Positions 15,759-25,636 of a stretch of DNA of 64,000 nucleotides are shown here, one piece after another. The position numbers were made by a program, and so were the translations under genes. Under the pieces are notes generated by a model. That model was not told the origin of the DNA. It did not search any database and was given only the letters and a program-made list of their open reading frames with translations. Positions within the stretch are counted from its first letter, which is position 1. Each line of letters opens with the position of its first letter. This DNA comes from Clostridia bacterium (GTDB lineage: Bacteria; Bacillota; Clostridia; Monoglobales; Monoglobaceae). Where the stretch lies: contig JAFYXN010000004.1 of assembly GCA_017546145.1 (NCBI GenBank), forward strand, positions 1 through 64,000, given 5' to 3'.

Positions 15759-17888
15759 ATGAATAACTCAAAATGGATTTCAAATCCGCAGTCAAGAACA
15801 AATTCAAAGGAAATTGAAGGAAGCCTGCTTCTTAGAAAAAGCTTTATAATTGAGAAGAAGCTCATTTCTGCCACGGTTGAGGTTGCAGGACTTGGATATG
15901 GGGTTTATACCTTGAATGGAAAGGGAATAACAGATGACGTGCTTTCAACGCCTTTTACTGCATTTGACAAAAGAGTAATATATAATGTATATGATATTAC
16001 TGAAAAAATTAGAACGGGTGAAAATGTATTTGGGGCTTTTTTAGGAAATGGGTGGTATAATGATGTCGGTGCTACATGGAACTTTCAGTGTGCTGCATGG
16101 AGATATAATCCAAAGCTCGCGGTAAAAATACTATTATTCTTTGAGGACGGAACAGAGACGATTATCGGTACAGATTCGTCATGGAAGGTTTGTGACGGGC
16201 CTTGTGTTTTTAATCATCTCAGACAGGGCGAAATATATGACGCACGTTTAGAAAAGGATGACTGGGATATGCCCGGTGCTGACGTATCTAATTGGGAAAA
16301 TGCCATAGTTGTTCGTCCTCCCGGTGGCGTTATGGAGCCTATGAATATGCCGCCCATAAGAATTGTTCGTACGCTTGAACCGATTGGAAGAACGAAGGAA
16401 GGGTACTATGACTTTGGTGAGAATATAAGCGGTTGGGCAAGAATTATCTTAAAGGGAGAAACTGGAAGAGAGGTAGTTGTAAAATACGGTGAGCTTATCA
16501 ATGATGATGGTGAGTTTGACCAAAGAATAAATCTGATGACACATCTTGAAAAACAACCGCTTCATCATGAAAACAGATATATTCTAAAGGGTAAGGGTGT
16601 TGAAGAGTATGCGCCTAAATTTTGTTATCACGGATTCAGATACGTAAGTGTGGAAAATGCGCCGAAGGATTTCAAGATTGTTGCAGAGGTTGTTCATACA
16701 GATTTAAAAACAATAGGATTCTTTAAGTGCTCTGACAGAATGCTGAATTTAATTCATGAAGCAAGCGTAAGGTCTACTTTAACAAATTATCACAGCATCC
16801 CGACTGATTGTCCGCACAGGGAGGAAAATGGTTGGACAGCGGATGCAATGCTTTCATCCGAACAGGCGCTTATGAATTTTGATTTGAAAGCGGCATATAA
16901 AAAATGGATGAATGATTTCAAGGATGTTCAGCGGCCAAACGGACAGATTCCGGGAATAATTCCTACTTCTGCATGGGGGTATAACTGGGGCAGCGGTCCT
17001 GCATGGGATGTAACCATGCTTCTGATACCCTGGAATGTATATCAAAATACAGGTGATACAGAATTGATTGTACAGATGTGGGATAACAATGTAAAGTATT
17101 TTGAATATATGAACTTAATGTCCGAGGATTATATTGTAGATTACGGTCTTGGAGATTGGTGTCCGCCGCCCGATTGCAAGCAGTGTCCGACAGAGATAAC
17201 GGATACAGCGTATTTCTTTGTATTTGCAGATACAATGGCCAAGTGCGCACAGCTTTTGGGAAAGGAGTCACAGTACTATATTGAAAAATCAAAAAGAATA
17301 AGAGAATCATGGAGAAAACATTTTCTTAACCGTAGGGAGCTTGAAGAATGCCAGACATATCTTGCATGTGCGGTTTATCAGGGTTTGCTTGATGAAGATG
17401 AATGTGTAAGGTTTGCTGAAAAACTTGCCAAGCTGGTTGCTGAGAAGGATTATCATATAGATTGCGGGATTCTTGGAACAAAATATATTTTTACGGTTCT
17501 TTCAGAATACGGATATGCTGATGTGCTTTACAAAATGGTAACAAATCCGACAATGCCCTCATATACTTACTGGATAAATCAAGGGATGACAACCTTTTGT
17601 GAAAACTGGCAGATGGGACATTCATGCAATCATCACATGTTCAGCGAGGTGGACAATTGGTTCTATAAGTATTTGGCAGGTATCAGAGTTTCACCGGATG
17701 GTGTAACTATTAAGCCTGTGTTTATCAATGAGGTTTCCTCGGTAAGTGCATCGCACAGAGGAATATCGGTAGATTATAATAGGTCTGATTTGGTGGTAAA
17801 GACGGACAGGAACTGCAGGGTTATATTATCGGACAAGGTATATGATGTTGTTCCCGGAACTTATAAATTTACACTGAACAGAAGTTAA
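15759..17888 (+). CDS. Glycoside hydrolase family 78, alpha-L-rhamnosidase-like
   Basis: A 709-aa enzyme of the bacterial rhamnosidase family. The N-terminal beta domains contain FLGNGWYND and the usual carbohydrate-binding module. The (alpha/alpha)6 barrel carries the family signature DCPHREENGWTADA, with Asp350 and the Glu pair at 355-356 corresponding to the acidic catalytic cluster. Downstream are WNVYQNTGDTELI, GLGDWCPPPD, MTTFCENW and a C-terminal beta-sandwich (GIRVSPDGVTIKP). It has no signal peptide, so it acts on imported rhamnose-containing oligosaccharides, as from pectic rhamnogalacturonan, gums or glycosylated plant metabolites. The spacing to its neighbours is 36 and 25 nt. The family's standard motif is ERLGWTGD; the variant EENGWTAD here suggests a less-studied branch. 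Confidence 0.88.
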   Translation: MNNSKWISNPQSRTNSKEIEGSLLLRKSFIIEKKLISATVEVAGLGYGVYTLNGKGITDDVLSTPFTAFDKRVIYNVYDITEKIRTGENVFGAFLGNGWYNDVGATWNFQCAAWRYNPKLAVKILLFFEDGTETIIGTDSSWKVCDGPCVFNHLRQGEIYDARLEKDDWDMPGADVSNWENAIVVRPPGGVMEPMNMPPIRIVRTLEPIGRTKEGYYDFGENISGWARIILKGETGREVVVKYGELINDDGEFDQRINLMTHLEKQPLHHENRYILKGKGVEEYAPKFCYHGFRYVSVENAPKDFKIVAEVVHTDLKTIGFFKCSDRMLNLIHEASVRSTLTNYHSIPTDCPHREENGWTADAMLSSEQALMNFDLKAAYKKWMNDFKDVQRPNGQIPGIIPTSAWGYNWGSGPAWDVTMLLIPWNVYQNTGDTELIVQMWDNNVKYFEYMNLMSEDYIVDYGLGDWCPPPDCKQCPTEITDTAYFFVFADTMAKCAQLLGKESQYYIEKSKRIRESWRKHFLNRRELEECQTYLACAVYQGLLDEDECVRFAEKLAKLVAEKDYHIDCGILGTKYIFTVLSEYGYADVLYKMVTNPTMPSYTYWINQGMTTFCENWQMGHSCNHHMFSEVDNWFYKYLAGIRVSPDGVTIKPVFINEVSSVSASHRGISVDYNRSDLVVKTDRNCRVILSDKVYDVVPGTYKFTLNRS

Positions 17889-17913
17889 GCAGAGCGGCAA
17901 AGGAGCGATTTTA

Positions 17914-19944
17914 GTGGGAAACAGATTAAGCAAATTAGATATATTGCTGCATGGTTGTGATTATAATCCTGAACAATGGTTAGGCTATCCTGAAATACTC
18001 AAACAGGATATAGAATATATGAAAAAAGCCCATTGCAATGTGATGTCGATCGGCATTTTCTCATGGGCATTTTTAGAGCCGGAGGAAGGCGTGTATAATT
18101 TTGGTTATTTTGATGAGATAGTTAAAAATCTTACAGAAAATGGGATAAAAATTATACTTGCAACGCCGAGTGGTGCAAAGCCAAGATGGCTTGCTGAAAA
18201 ATATTCTGAAACATTGAGGGTAGGTAAAAACAATATAAGAGATATATATGGATTCAGGCATAATCATTGTTATACTTCGCCGGTTTACAGGGAGAAAATA
18301 ACAAAGCTTGACAGATTGCTTGCGCAGAGATATGGAAGCAACGAGAATGTTATTTTGTGGCATATATCCAATGAGCTTGGCGGAGAATGTCATTGTGAGC
18401 TTTGTCAGGAGGCATTTCGCAATTGGCTTAAGCAAAAATATAATAACAATTTGAATAAGCTCAATCATGCGTGGTGGACAGGATTTTGGAGCCATACGGT
18501 TACGGATTGGGGGCAAATTCATTCTCCTACAGAAAACGGTGAGCCCAATGCAATTTTAACCGGGTTATATTTAGATTGGAAGGATTTTGTTACATATCAG
18601 ACAACAGATTTCATGAATGAGGAGATTAAAGCCGTAAAAGCTGTGAACAAAGAAATTCCGGTTACTACAAATTTTATGGGACCTTATCAGCAGCTTGATT
18701 ATCATTATATGAAAGACTTTGTGGATATAATTTCGTGGGATTCGTACCCTGAATGGCACAGTAGCAGAGGTAATGTGTTTGAGGCACACAGTATAGCGTT
18801 TGCACATGACCTGCACAGATGCTTAAAAAATAAGCCGTTTCTTTTGATGGAAAGTTCGCCAAGTCTTACGAATTGGCTGAGTTTTAATAAGCTTAAAAGG
18901 CCGGGAATGCATAAGCTTTCATCTATGCAGGCAGTAGCTCATGGTAGTGACAGTGTACAGTATTTTCAGTGGCGCAAAGGCCGCGGAGGAAGTGAAAAAT
19001 TTCATGGTGCTGTAATTGACCATGACGGTAAGGCGGAGGGTAGAGTGTTTGAAGATGTAAAGGAAGTCGGTGTTTTGCTTGAAAAGCTTAGTGGGGTTAT
19101 GGGAAGTGAAACCAAAGCTGATGTTGCTATTGTGTATGAATTTAAAAACAGATGGGCAATAGAAAATGCACAGGGCTTTTGTAATATTGATAAGAAATAT
19201 AAACGTACTTGCATAAATCATTACAGAGAGTTTTGGAAGCGAGGAATAAACGTTGACGTGATAGGGATAGACAGCGATTTATTAAAGTATAAAATTCTTG
19301 TTTTGCCTATGTTGTACTCAATTTCGGATAAGACAATAGACAGAATTGAAGAATTTGTTGCAAACGGAGGCACTGTAGTAGCAACGTATGCAACCGGATA
19401 TGTTAATGAAAATGATTTATGTTATATGGGTGGCTTCCCGGGCGGAAAGCTTAAGGAAATATTTGGGATTACAGCAAATGAGATAGATACACTTTATGAG
19501 GACGAAGCCAATTTTGTTATAATGAATGATAAACGATATAAAGTAATAGATTACTGTGAGCTTATTACTCCGGCTTCGGCTAAAGTATTGGGAACCTATG
19601 AAAGGGATTTTTACAGCGGAAAGGCTGCTGTGTTAGAAAACAGCTATAAAAAAGGCAAAGCATATTATATAGCAGCTCGTGATACGGGGGAGCTTTTGAA
19701 TGACTTATATCAACAGATAATTATAAGCGAGGGGCTTGAGTATTTGCAGCTGCCCTATGGTGTGACCATTCACACCCGCCAGAATAAAAAAGAAAAGTAT
19801 GTATTTGTGGAAAACTATACCGAAGAAACACAGACAGCAAGCCTTTGCGGTGTGTATACAGATGTTGAAACAGGACAGATATATTCCGACCCGAAGGTTT
19901 TTCTTGATAAATATGATATAAGAATATATAGAGAAAATCTGTAA
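17914..19944 (+). CDS. Glycoside hydrolase family 42 beta-galactosidase
   Basis: A 676-aa enzyme, starting at GTG with AAGGAG 8 nt upstream. It opens with CDYNPEQWLGYPEILKQDIE, the typical GH42 start. Acid/base Glu154 lies in WHISNELGGECHC and nucleophile Glu313 in LLMESSPSLTNW. The cysteine cluster ECHCELC after the acid/base, together with an earlier Cys, may form the structural zinc site seen in many GH42 enzymes. The trimerisation and C-terminal beta domains follow (DVAIVYEFKNRWAIE, then GVYTDVETGQIYS). It is cytoplasmic and would remove beta-galactose from short imported oligosaccharides. It is the last gene of the operon, ending 2 nt before a strong terminator. Confidence 0.93.
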   Translation: MGNRLSKLDILLHGCDYNPEQWLGYPEILKQDIEYMKKAHCNVMSIGIFSWAFLEPEEGVYNFGYFDEIVKNLTENGIKIILATPSGAKPRWLAEKYSETLRVGKNNIRDIYGFRHNHCYTSPVYREKITKLDRLLAQRYGSNENVILWHISNELGGECHCELCQEAFRNWLKQKYNNNLNKLNHAWWTGFWSHTVTDWGQIHSPTENGEPNAILTGLYLDWKDFVTYQTTDFMNEEIKAVKAVNKEIPVTTNFMGPYQQLDYHYMKDFVDIISWDSYPEWHSSRGNVFEAHSIAFAHDLHRCLKNKPFLLMESSPSLTNWLSFNKLKRPGMHKLSSMQAVAHGSDSVQYFQWRKGRGGSEKFHGAVIDHDGKAEGRVFEDVKEVGVLLEKLSGVMGSETKADVAIVYEFKNRWAIENAQGFCNIDKKYKRTCINHYREFWKRGINVDVIGIDSDLLKYKILVLPMLYSISDKTIDRIEEFVANGGTVVATYATGYVNENDLCYMGGFPGGKLKEIFGITANEIDTLYEDEANFVIMNDKRYKVIDYCELITPASAKVLGTYERDFYSGKAAVLENSYKKGKAYYIAARDTGELLNDLYQQIIISEGLEYLQLPYGVTIHTRQNKKEKYVFVENYTEETQTASLCGVYTDVETGQIYSDPKVFLDKYDIRIYRENL

Positions 19945-19945
19945 A

Positions 19946-19975
19946 AAATACGGAGGATATTAATCCTCCGTATTT
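19946..19975. terminator. Bidirectional terminator
   Basis: A perfect 13-bp stem (19946-19958 with 19963-19975) and ATTA loop, with A-run and T-run flanks, separates the GH42 gene from the convergent Gfo/Idh/MocA gene. Confidence 0.9.
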
Positions 19976-20001
19976 CTATATGTAGCCATCAATAATAAGT
20001 T

Positions 20002-21297
20002 TTAAACAGATAAGCTTTTTTCAAATTCATCCAAATCAATAACGGTTCCGTTAAGTCTGGATTCTTCGCCTGCAAAGGAAAGAAGGTGATTTTTTGCGGA
20101 AATACCGATTTCGCTTACTTCGTTTGCGCTTCTTAGTCCGGTTATGTAATCGTAAAGTGTTTCAACAATTCCGTTATCGCCGCCGCCGTGACCGCTATTG
20201 ACATCGTTGCCTGCGGTAACACAGTCCGAAATTTTGATTTCCTCAACCTCGCCGTAAAATTCGCCTTTTTCAAAATTAGTAAAGGTAAGAGTGTCGGAAT
20301 TTATTGTGGAGGCAAGTTGTCCGCGCGTGCCGTAGATTATGGTCTGACGGGTGCCTCCGCTGAATGCGTTCATTGTGAATACTCCGGTGGTGCCGTCTTC
20401 AAATTCCATATTTACTGTTTGGTGGTCAACTACATCATTGTCGCATTTGAAAACGCACTTTCCGTATTGAGTTTCCTGTAATGCTTTTTCAACCAACTCA
20501 TCCGACGGATTAACGCTCATTGTTGCGGCTTCTCGGAACCACAGGCTGTCGCTTTCCAGATATGCTTTGACGGAGTTGAAAATGCAGCTATCGGCAATTG
20601 GACAACCACCGTCAATGCACCGTTCAGGTGCTCCGTTTGGGGCATTGTCCTTTGTAAAGTATGTAAGTCCTCCGAAGGATTGAATTTTTTTCACATTTTT
20701 GCCTACAAGCCATTGAATAATATCCATATCATGGCAGGATTTAGCCAAAAGCATAAAGGTACTTCTTGATTTATTTCCCCAATTTCCTCTGACAAAGCTA
20801 TGCGCCTGATGGCGGATTCCTACTTCTTCAATGTGATTTATTGACATTACTTTTCCAAGTTTGCCGCTGTCAATAAAGCTTTTAAGAGCCCTGAAGTAGG
20901 GTGTAAATCTCAGGACATGGCATACCATAATTTTTACGCCCTTTGCTTGCGCGGCACTTGCAAGCTGCATACACTCTTCTGCGGAAGGAGAAATGGGCTT
21001 TTCGAGAAGAATGTCATATCCCAGTTCAATTGCTTTCATGGCAGGCCCAAAGTGCATTTTGTCCATGGTTGAGATAATTGCAACATCTGCAAATTTTGGT
21101 CTGTCTAAAATTTTCTCCCAGCTGTCGAAACAAAATTCCTGTGAAAATCCATGTTTAATACGAATATCCGTACACCTTTCGGGGACGGGGTCTGCGACAC
21201 CCACAACTTTAAATTTGTCAGGCATTTTCAGCATAACATCTGTATATGCCTCGCCTCTGTTGCCTGCGCCAATTAGAATTACGTTTAAAGTTTTCAT
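20002..21297 (-). CDS. Gfo/Idh/MocA family oxidoreductase
   Basis: A 431-aa NAD(P)-dependent sugar oxidoreductase. The Rossmann motif is GAGNRGEAY (residues 10-18), LLEKPIS is near 97 (the conserved EKP lysine), and CHDMDII is the catalytic His/Asp region. An unusual Cys-rich insert, RCIDGGCPIADSCIF (about 222-236), is seen in a subset of the family near the active site. Family members oxidise or epimerise sugar hydroxyls, and some support alpha-glycoside cleavage by oxidation and elimination. It is co-transcribed with the regulator upstream (40-nt gap), so it probably handles a sugar produced by the locus. Substrate unknown. Confidence 0.88.
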   Translation of the reverse strand: MKTLNVILIGAGNRGEAYTDVMLKMPDKFKVVGVADPVPERCTDIRIKHGFSQEFCFDSWEKILDRPKFADVAIISTMDKMHFGPAMKAIELGYDILLEKPISPSAEECMQLASAAQAKGVKIMVCHVLRFTPYFRALKSFIDSGKLGKVMSINHIEEVGIRHQAHSFVRGNWGNKSRSTFMLLAKSCHDMDIIQWLVGKNVKKIQSFGGLTYFTKDNAPNGAPERCIDGGCPIADSCIFNSVKAYLESDSLWFREAATMSVNPSDELVEKALQETQYGKCVFKCDNDVVDHQTVNMEFEDGTTGVFTMNAFSGGTRQTIIYGTRGQLASTINSDTLTFTNFEKGEFYGEVEEIKISDCVTAGNDVNSGHGGGDNGIVETLYDYITGLRSANEVSEIGISAKNHLLSFAGEESRLNGTVIDLDEFEKSLSV

Positions 21298-21337
21298 AAT
21301 AAATCTCTCCTTAAATGTTTTATATATATGTCAACAG

Positions 21338-23527
21338 TTAATTGCTGTTTTGATTTTGTGAGCGTGCGGCATTCTTTCGGTATACAGTTGGTGTACAGTT
21401 AAAATGCTTTTTAAAAATAACCGTAAAATAACTTTTGTCAACAAAGCCGCACTTTTCCACTATTTTTGTAATGCTGTCGTTTGTGTCGGATAACATGGAT
21501 GCTGCCTCTACGAGTCTTTTCTCGCGTATTAGTGTTGATAATGAAGTGGGTGTTTCCTCCTTAATTTTTTTTGCAAGATAGGACGGAGATAAACCGATTT
21601 TTGAAGCAATGCTTTCGGGCGTGAGAAGCGGGTCGGAATAGCTTTCATCAATAATTTTAATACATTGAACAAGGTAGTTTCTGGATTTACCCAAATCGTT
21701 CTTTGATATATTATCATATAAAATCTCTACAATGCTTTCAAATACCTGCTGTGCCTCGTAAATATTTTTTGCAGAATTTAATGTTTTTGTATACTCCAAA
21801 ATGTCAATTTCAGGAATGCGGTAAAGATTTTTTGCTATCATCGTTTTTAAAGTGTAATAAAATTCATAGAACATTGATAAAATTTTCTCTCGCGCTTCGG
21901 TGTATTCCATGGAAGCAATAATTTCAAAACAAGAACGAATCTTTTTAAGAATGTCCTCCTTGCTGCCCGAGTTTTCACTTATAATGACGTTTAATTCTTC
22001 CTTTTGGCATTCAAAGCCTTGTGTTGCGGAAATTGAAGTAGTGTGAATATCTTTGCTGCTGAATAGAACTACATTTGTGTTATAGAAAAACTGGTACTTT
22101 CTGAGTTCTATTATTTGAAGATACGCATCTGTGTGGTTGCTGGCAAAGAAAACATCTGAGATATATATTGACGGAAGTAAATTGATATATGCGTTACTTG
22201 CATTTATAAACTTTTCACACAATACTTGCACGTTGTTTATGTATGAGGGGGAGTGAATGCCTTCGACTGCATAGATTAGTTTATCTGCTCCCGTATAAAT
22301 ATTAAAAGCCCTATATGCGTAATTGCTGACCAACTCTGAAAAAATATTGTCAAGACCATATAGATACAGATTTTTGTCATCCTGTACGCATAGCCTGTTG
22401 CTAAATTCTTCTGCTTGTATATATACCAATATGTAACGTGAGGTTGGAGAAAATTTCTGACTAAGTGCACTTTGCAATATCATTGGGTCTGAGATACCTG
22501 TAAGAGAATTATACAGTGAATCCTTGTTTGCAATATCAATAAAGCTGCCGGATGTAATAAGAGGGGTTGCTTTTAATGATGCTTGTTTATGAGATTTAAA
22601 CATATATGAAATCAACACCATTATACCGACAAGTGAAAGTATAAATCCGTATATAGACATTGCAGAGCTGTTTTTTGCAGGGGAGAAAACATTTGAGTAT
22701 GGTGTCATTATGTAGTAGTTTTTCCCAAGAGATTCATAGTGAAAACTGCTGAGTATTTGTTTTTCTCCGGCATCCTTGATTGTTTTTAGTTCGCCCTGAA
22801 GATTTGACAATGGGTCAATATTTAGGTTTGAGTAGTTTGATATATTGCCTCCAAATGGATAATTGTCAGCATTTGAGTAGATTATATCCCCGTAAGCGTT
22901 GGTTACTATCAAGGAGCTTTCAAAGTCGTCCTGATAATTTTGATATTGAGGCTGATTGTTTATTGATATTTGCACAATAATTGCATTGTTGATGTGTGTA
23001 TTTACAGATGAAAATATTACATAAAATGCCTGATTAAAGTTGTCTTTTGAACAGGGAAGAAAGTTTTTTCTGTTATTGACCTTTTTTAGCTCATCATAAA
23101 GCTCTGATTGAATAAAATCGGTTGATACGGTAGTAAATTCGCCACAGTTGTAGAGTATGTTATAAGCAGAGTTATATAAAAAGATATTATTGACCTCCCC
23201 GGAGTTTGATTTGCACTGCATTAAAAGTGATGATACCTCAAGCTGCGCAAGGCTGTCCGAATATCCCTTCGGTGTTGTAAGAATATTTATCACAGAAGGA
23301 TTTGCAGAGAAGGAAACAATAAAGTTTTGAAGAGTTTTAGCCGACATATCATCTTGGTTTGCCAACATCTGGACCTTTGAACGAAGGGTAGTTTTATAAT
23401 TTGATATATAGCTGTTATAAAGCGAATAAATTGTGCACAGCAATATACTTGCTGCCAATACAATTATACATACAACAGAGTAGCTGGGTTTTGATTTATG
23501 GAGTATACGTTTTATATTCAGTCTCAT
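21338..23527 (-). CDS. Membrane-bound AraC-family sensor-regulator
   Basis: A 729-aa one-component regulator. A first membrane helix (about 17-38, VVCIIVLAASILLCTIYSLY) is followed by an extracellular sensor of about 250 residues, then a second helix (FILSLVGIMVLISYM), a long cytoplasmic region and a C-terminal AraC domain. In the AraC domain, ESIASKIGLSPSYLAKKIKE is the first HTH and ITKIVEKCGFVDKSYFTVIF the second. This layout is common in Firmicutes glycan loci, where the sensor reads extracellular sugar or a binding protein and the HTH activates a neighbouring ABC operon. It is divergent from the ABC permease operon. The shared block upstream of that operon and of the 10481 operon is the obvious candidate target. 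Confidence 0.9.
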   Translation of the reverse strand: MRLNIKRILHKSKPSYSVVCIIVLAASILLCTIYSLYNSYISNYKTTLRSKVQMLANQDDMSAKTLQNFIVSFSANPSVINILTTPKGYSDSLAQLEVSSLLMQCKSNSGEVNNIFLYNSAYNILYNCGEFTTVSTDFIQSELYDELKKVNNRKNFLPCSKDNFNQAFYVIFSSVNTHINNAIIVQISINNQPQYQNYQDDFESSLIVTNAYGDIIYSNADNYPFGGNISNYSNLNIDPLSNLQGELKTIKDAGEKQILSSFHYESLGKNYYIMTPYSNVFSPAKNSSAMSIYGFILSLVGIMVLISYMFKSHKQASLKATPLITSGSFIDIANKDSLYNSLTGISDPMILQSALSQKFSPTSRYILVYIQAEEFSNRLCVQDDKNLYLYGLDNIFSELVSNYAYRAFNIYTGADKLIYAVEGIHSPSYINNVQVLCEKFINASNAYINLLPSIYISDVFFASNHTDAYLQIIELRKYQFFYNTNVVLFSSKDIHTTSISATQGFECQKEELNVIISENSGSKEDILKKIRSCFEIIASMEYTEAREKILSMFYEFYYTLKTMIAKNLYRIPEIDILEYTKTLNSAKNIYEAQQVFESIVEILYDNISKNDLGKSRNYLVQCIKIIDESYSDPLLTPESIASKIGLSPSYLAKKIKEETPTSLSTLIREKRLVEAASMLSDTNDSITKIVEKCGFVDKSYFTVIFKKHFNCTPTVYRKNAARSQNQNSN

Positions 23528-23667
23528 TGTTTATATGTCTCCTTCCTTTGAAGTCTTTAGTTAACTATATACCAACAAAAATTCAAAGTCAATGGCAAAA
23601 AATGAAAAGAAATATTGAATACTGCTTTTTTTGTTGAAAATCAATTTTTTTCTTTGAAATGGCGGTA

Positions 23668-23725
23668 TTTCAACAGCAAAGGAAATTATTTTATATTGAA
23701 ACGGCATTTGTACTGCTGTAAAATT
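23668..23725 (+). promoter_or_regulatory. Shared upstream block of the glycan operons, copy 2
   Basis: It holds the same ordered blocks as 10379-10437: TTTCAACAG (23668-23676), ATTTTATATTGAA (23688-23700), TACTG (23711-23715) and TGTAAAATT (23717-23725). It sits in the divergent gap between the AraC-type regulator and the ABC permease operon, 37 nt before the permease start. The rest of the 234-nt gap is AT-rich, with no other structure I can support. Confidence 0.65.
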
Positions 23726-23761
23726 GAAATAAGAAAAAATAAAGGAGGTTTTCCTGCAAAA

Positions 23762-24715
23762 ATGAAAAAAGAAAAAAAGGAAAATGGTTTTAGGACAGAA
23801 TGGAAGAAAAGGAGAAAAACCTTCATAAAAAACGGCGAGCTTTCTTTGCTGGCATTGCCGACCATAATATGGGTTGTGATATTTTCATACATCCCGATGT
23901 TTTCGATTATCCTTGCTTTTAAAGATTATAACAGCATGAAAGGCGTATTTGGGAGTGAGTGGAATGGTTTGGATAATTTTAAATTCTTATTTTCTTCAAA
24001 TGATGCAGCAATAATTATTCGTAACACGGTGCTTTATAATTTGGCATTTGTGATTCTTGCTACAGCGATTTCCATTATAATTGCGTTGCTTCTTGAAACT
24101 ATTACAAAAAAGTTTTTTATTAAGCTTTATCAGACGGTGCTTATGCTACCCCACTTTGTTTCGTGGGTTGTTGTTGGTTTTGTAATGATGGGCCTCTTTA
24201 ATTATGAAAATGGTGTTGCAAATAACCTGATTTCTGCACTTGGCGGAGATAAAGCAATGTGGTATTCGACGACAAAGCCTTGGCCGTATATCATTACGTC
24301 TTCGTACTTATGGAAGCAGGTTGGGTATCAGGCGTTGTTTTATTATGGAGCAATTCTTGCTATAGACGATTCATTGTATGAGGCGGGCAAAATTGATGGT
24401 GCAAACAAGATTCAAGAAATATTTTACATAACACTTCCTATGATGAGAACGACAATCTGTACACTTCTGATAGTATCCATTGGCAGTATGATGAGAGGCG
24501 ATTTCGGATTGTTCTATTATGTTCCCAATAATATGGGTTCGCTATACCAGGTTACTGATGTAATTGATACATATATCTACAGAATGATGCGAGTTGTCGG
24601 AAATGTGGGTGTTTCATCGGCGGTTACGTTGTTTCAGTCTGTTGTTGGATTTATTTTAGTGTTGGTTTCAAACGCTGTTATTAAGAAACTTGATTCAGAC
24701 AGTGCAATGTTTTAG
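23762..24715 (+). CDS. Sugar ABC transporter permease, LplB type
   Basis: A 317-aa inner-membrane permease. The frame is open upstream to 23615, but the ATG at 23762 is the first with a ribosome binding site (AAAGGAGG) and gives the usual family N-terminus, a basic stretch followed by LSLLALPTIIWVVIFSYIPM. Six membrane helices are visible, and the coupling motif is DSLYEAGKIDGANKIQEIFYITLP (about residues 205-228, EAA-type loop). It forms the channel together with the next gene and takes oligosaccharides from the lipoprotein at 25637. No ATPase gene is found in the window. Confidence 0.92.
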   Translation: MKKEKKENGFRTEWKKRRKTFIKNGELSLLALPTIIWVVIFSYIPMFSIILAFKDYNSMKGVFGSEWNGLDNFKFLFSSNDAAIIIRNTVLYNLAFVILATAISIIIALLLETITKKFFIKLYQTVLMLPHFVSWVVVGFVMMGLFNYENGVANNLISALGGDKAMWYSTTKPWPYIITSSYLWKQVGYQALFYYGAILAIDDSLYEAGKIDGANKIQEIFYITLPMMRTTICTLLIVSIGSMMRGDFGLFYYVPNNMGSLYQVTDVIDTYIYRMMRVVGNVGVSSAVTLFQSVVGFILVLVSNAVIKKLDSDSAMF

Positions 24716-24732
24716 ACGGGGAGGTGAGGCAC

Positions 24733-25602
24733 ATGTTTAAATCTGTCAAGATAAGCAGTATTGTTATTAATATGATATTTATATTACTTTGCCTGGTTGT
24801 ACTGATTCCCTTTATGATTATTGTTTTCTCATCCTTGGAGAGTAAAACCGGTTTTCTGAAACACGGATACGTTATATTTCCAAAGGAAATAGATTTCTCG
24901 GCTTATATGCATGTTTTTAGAAATCCACACCGGATTTTAAGCAGCTACGGAACAACAATAGCGGTTACAGCAATCGGAACAGCCATTAGCATGGTTCTGA
25001 TGACCACCTTTGCGTACGTTATTTCCCGAAAAGATTATCCATATAAGAATTTTTTGTCGTTTTTCTTATATTTTACAATGCTTTTTTCCGGCGGAATGAT
25101 TGGAAGCTATATTTGGATTGCAAAATACCTTCGTCTTACAAATACAATATGGGCGTTGATTTTGCCTATGTTGGTATCACCGTTTAATGTATTTGTTCTC
25201 AGAAATTCATGCAAGGAAATTCCATTCTCATTGATTGAGAGTGCCAAAATAGAGGGCGCATCAGAGACATGGGTGTTTATTAAAATAATAGTTCCGCTTG
25301 CAAAGACGGGCATAGCAACTGTTGCGTTGCTTCAGATTTTTGCATACTGGAACAGCTGGTTCCAGAGTATGTTGTATATTAATGACGGCAGCTACATTAC
25401 TTTACAGTATTATTTGATGGAAATGTTGTCAAATGTCAAATATGAGTTAGAGAATGCAAGAAATTCAGCGACGATAAGTGTATCGGAGGAAGCGCTTCGT
25501 ATGGCACTTTGTACATTGGCAATTGTTCCTATGCTGTTTGTATTTTCTTTCTTACAGAAGTATTTTGTAAAGGGTCTGACCGTTGGTTCAGTTAAAGGAT
25601 AA
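24733..25602 (+). CDS. Sugar ABC transporter permease, YtcP type
   Basis: A 289-aa permease, partner of the preceding gene. The ATG at 24733 is preferred over the GTG at 24724 because GGGGAGGTG lies directly before it. Six helices are present, and the coupling loop reads FSLIESAKIEGASETWVFIK. The usual C-terminal ending QKYFVKGLTVGSVKG is present. It starts 17 nt after the first permease stop and is followed 34 nt later by the binding protein, the standard order for Gram-positive CUT1-type importers of complex oligosaccharides. Confidence 0.92.
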   Translation: MFKSVKISSIVINMIFILLCLVVLIPFMIIVFSSLESKTGFLKHGYVIFPKEIDFSAYMHVFRNPHRILSSYGTTIAVTAIGTAISMVLMTTFAYVISRKDYPYKNFLSFFLYFTMLFSGGMIGSYIWIAKYLRLTNTIWALILPMLVSPFNVFVLRNSCKEIPFSLIESAKIEGASETWVFIKIIVPLAKTGIATVALLQIFAYWNSWFQSMLYINDGSYITLQYYLMEMLSNVKYELENARNSATISVSEEALRMALCTLAIVPMLFVFSFLQKYFVKGLTVGSVKG

Positions 25603-25636
25603 TAAAATTTAAATATATAAAAAAGGAGATGTAAAA

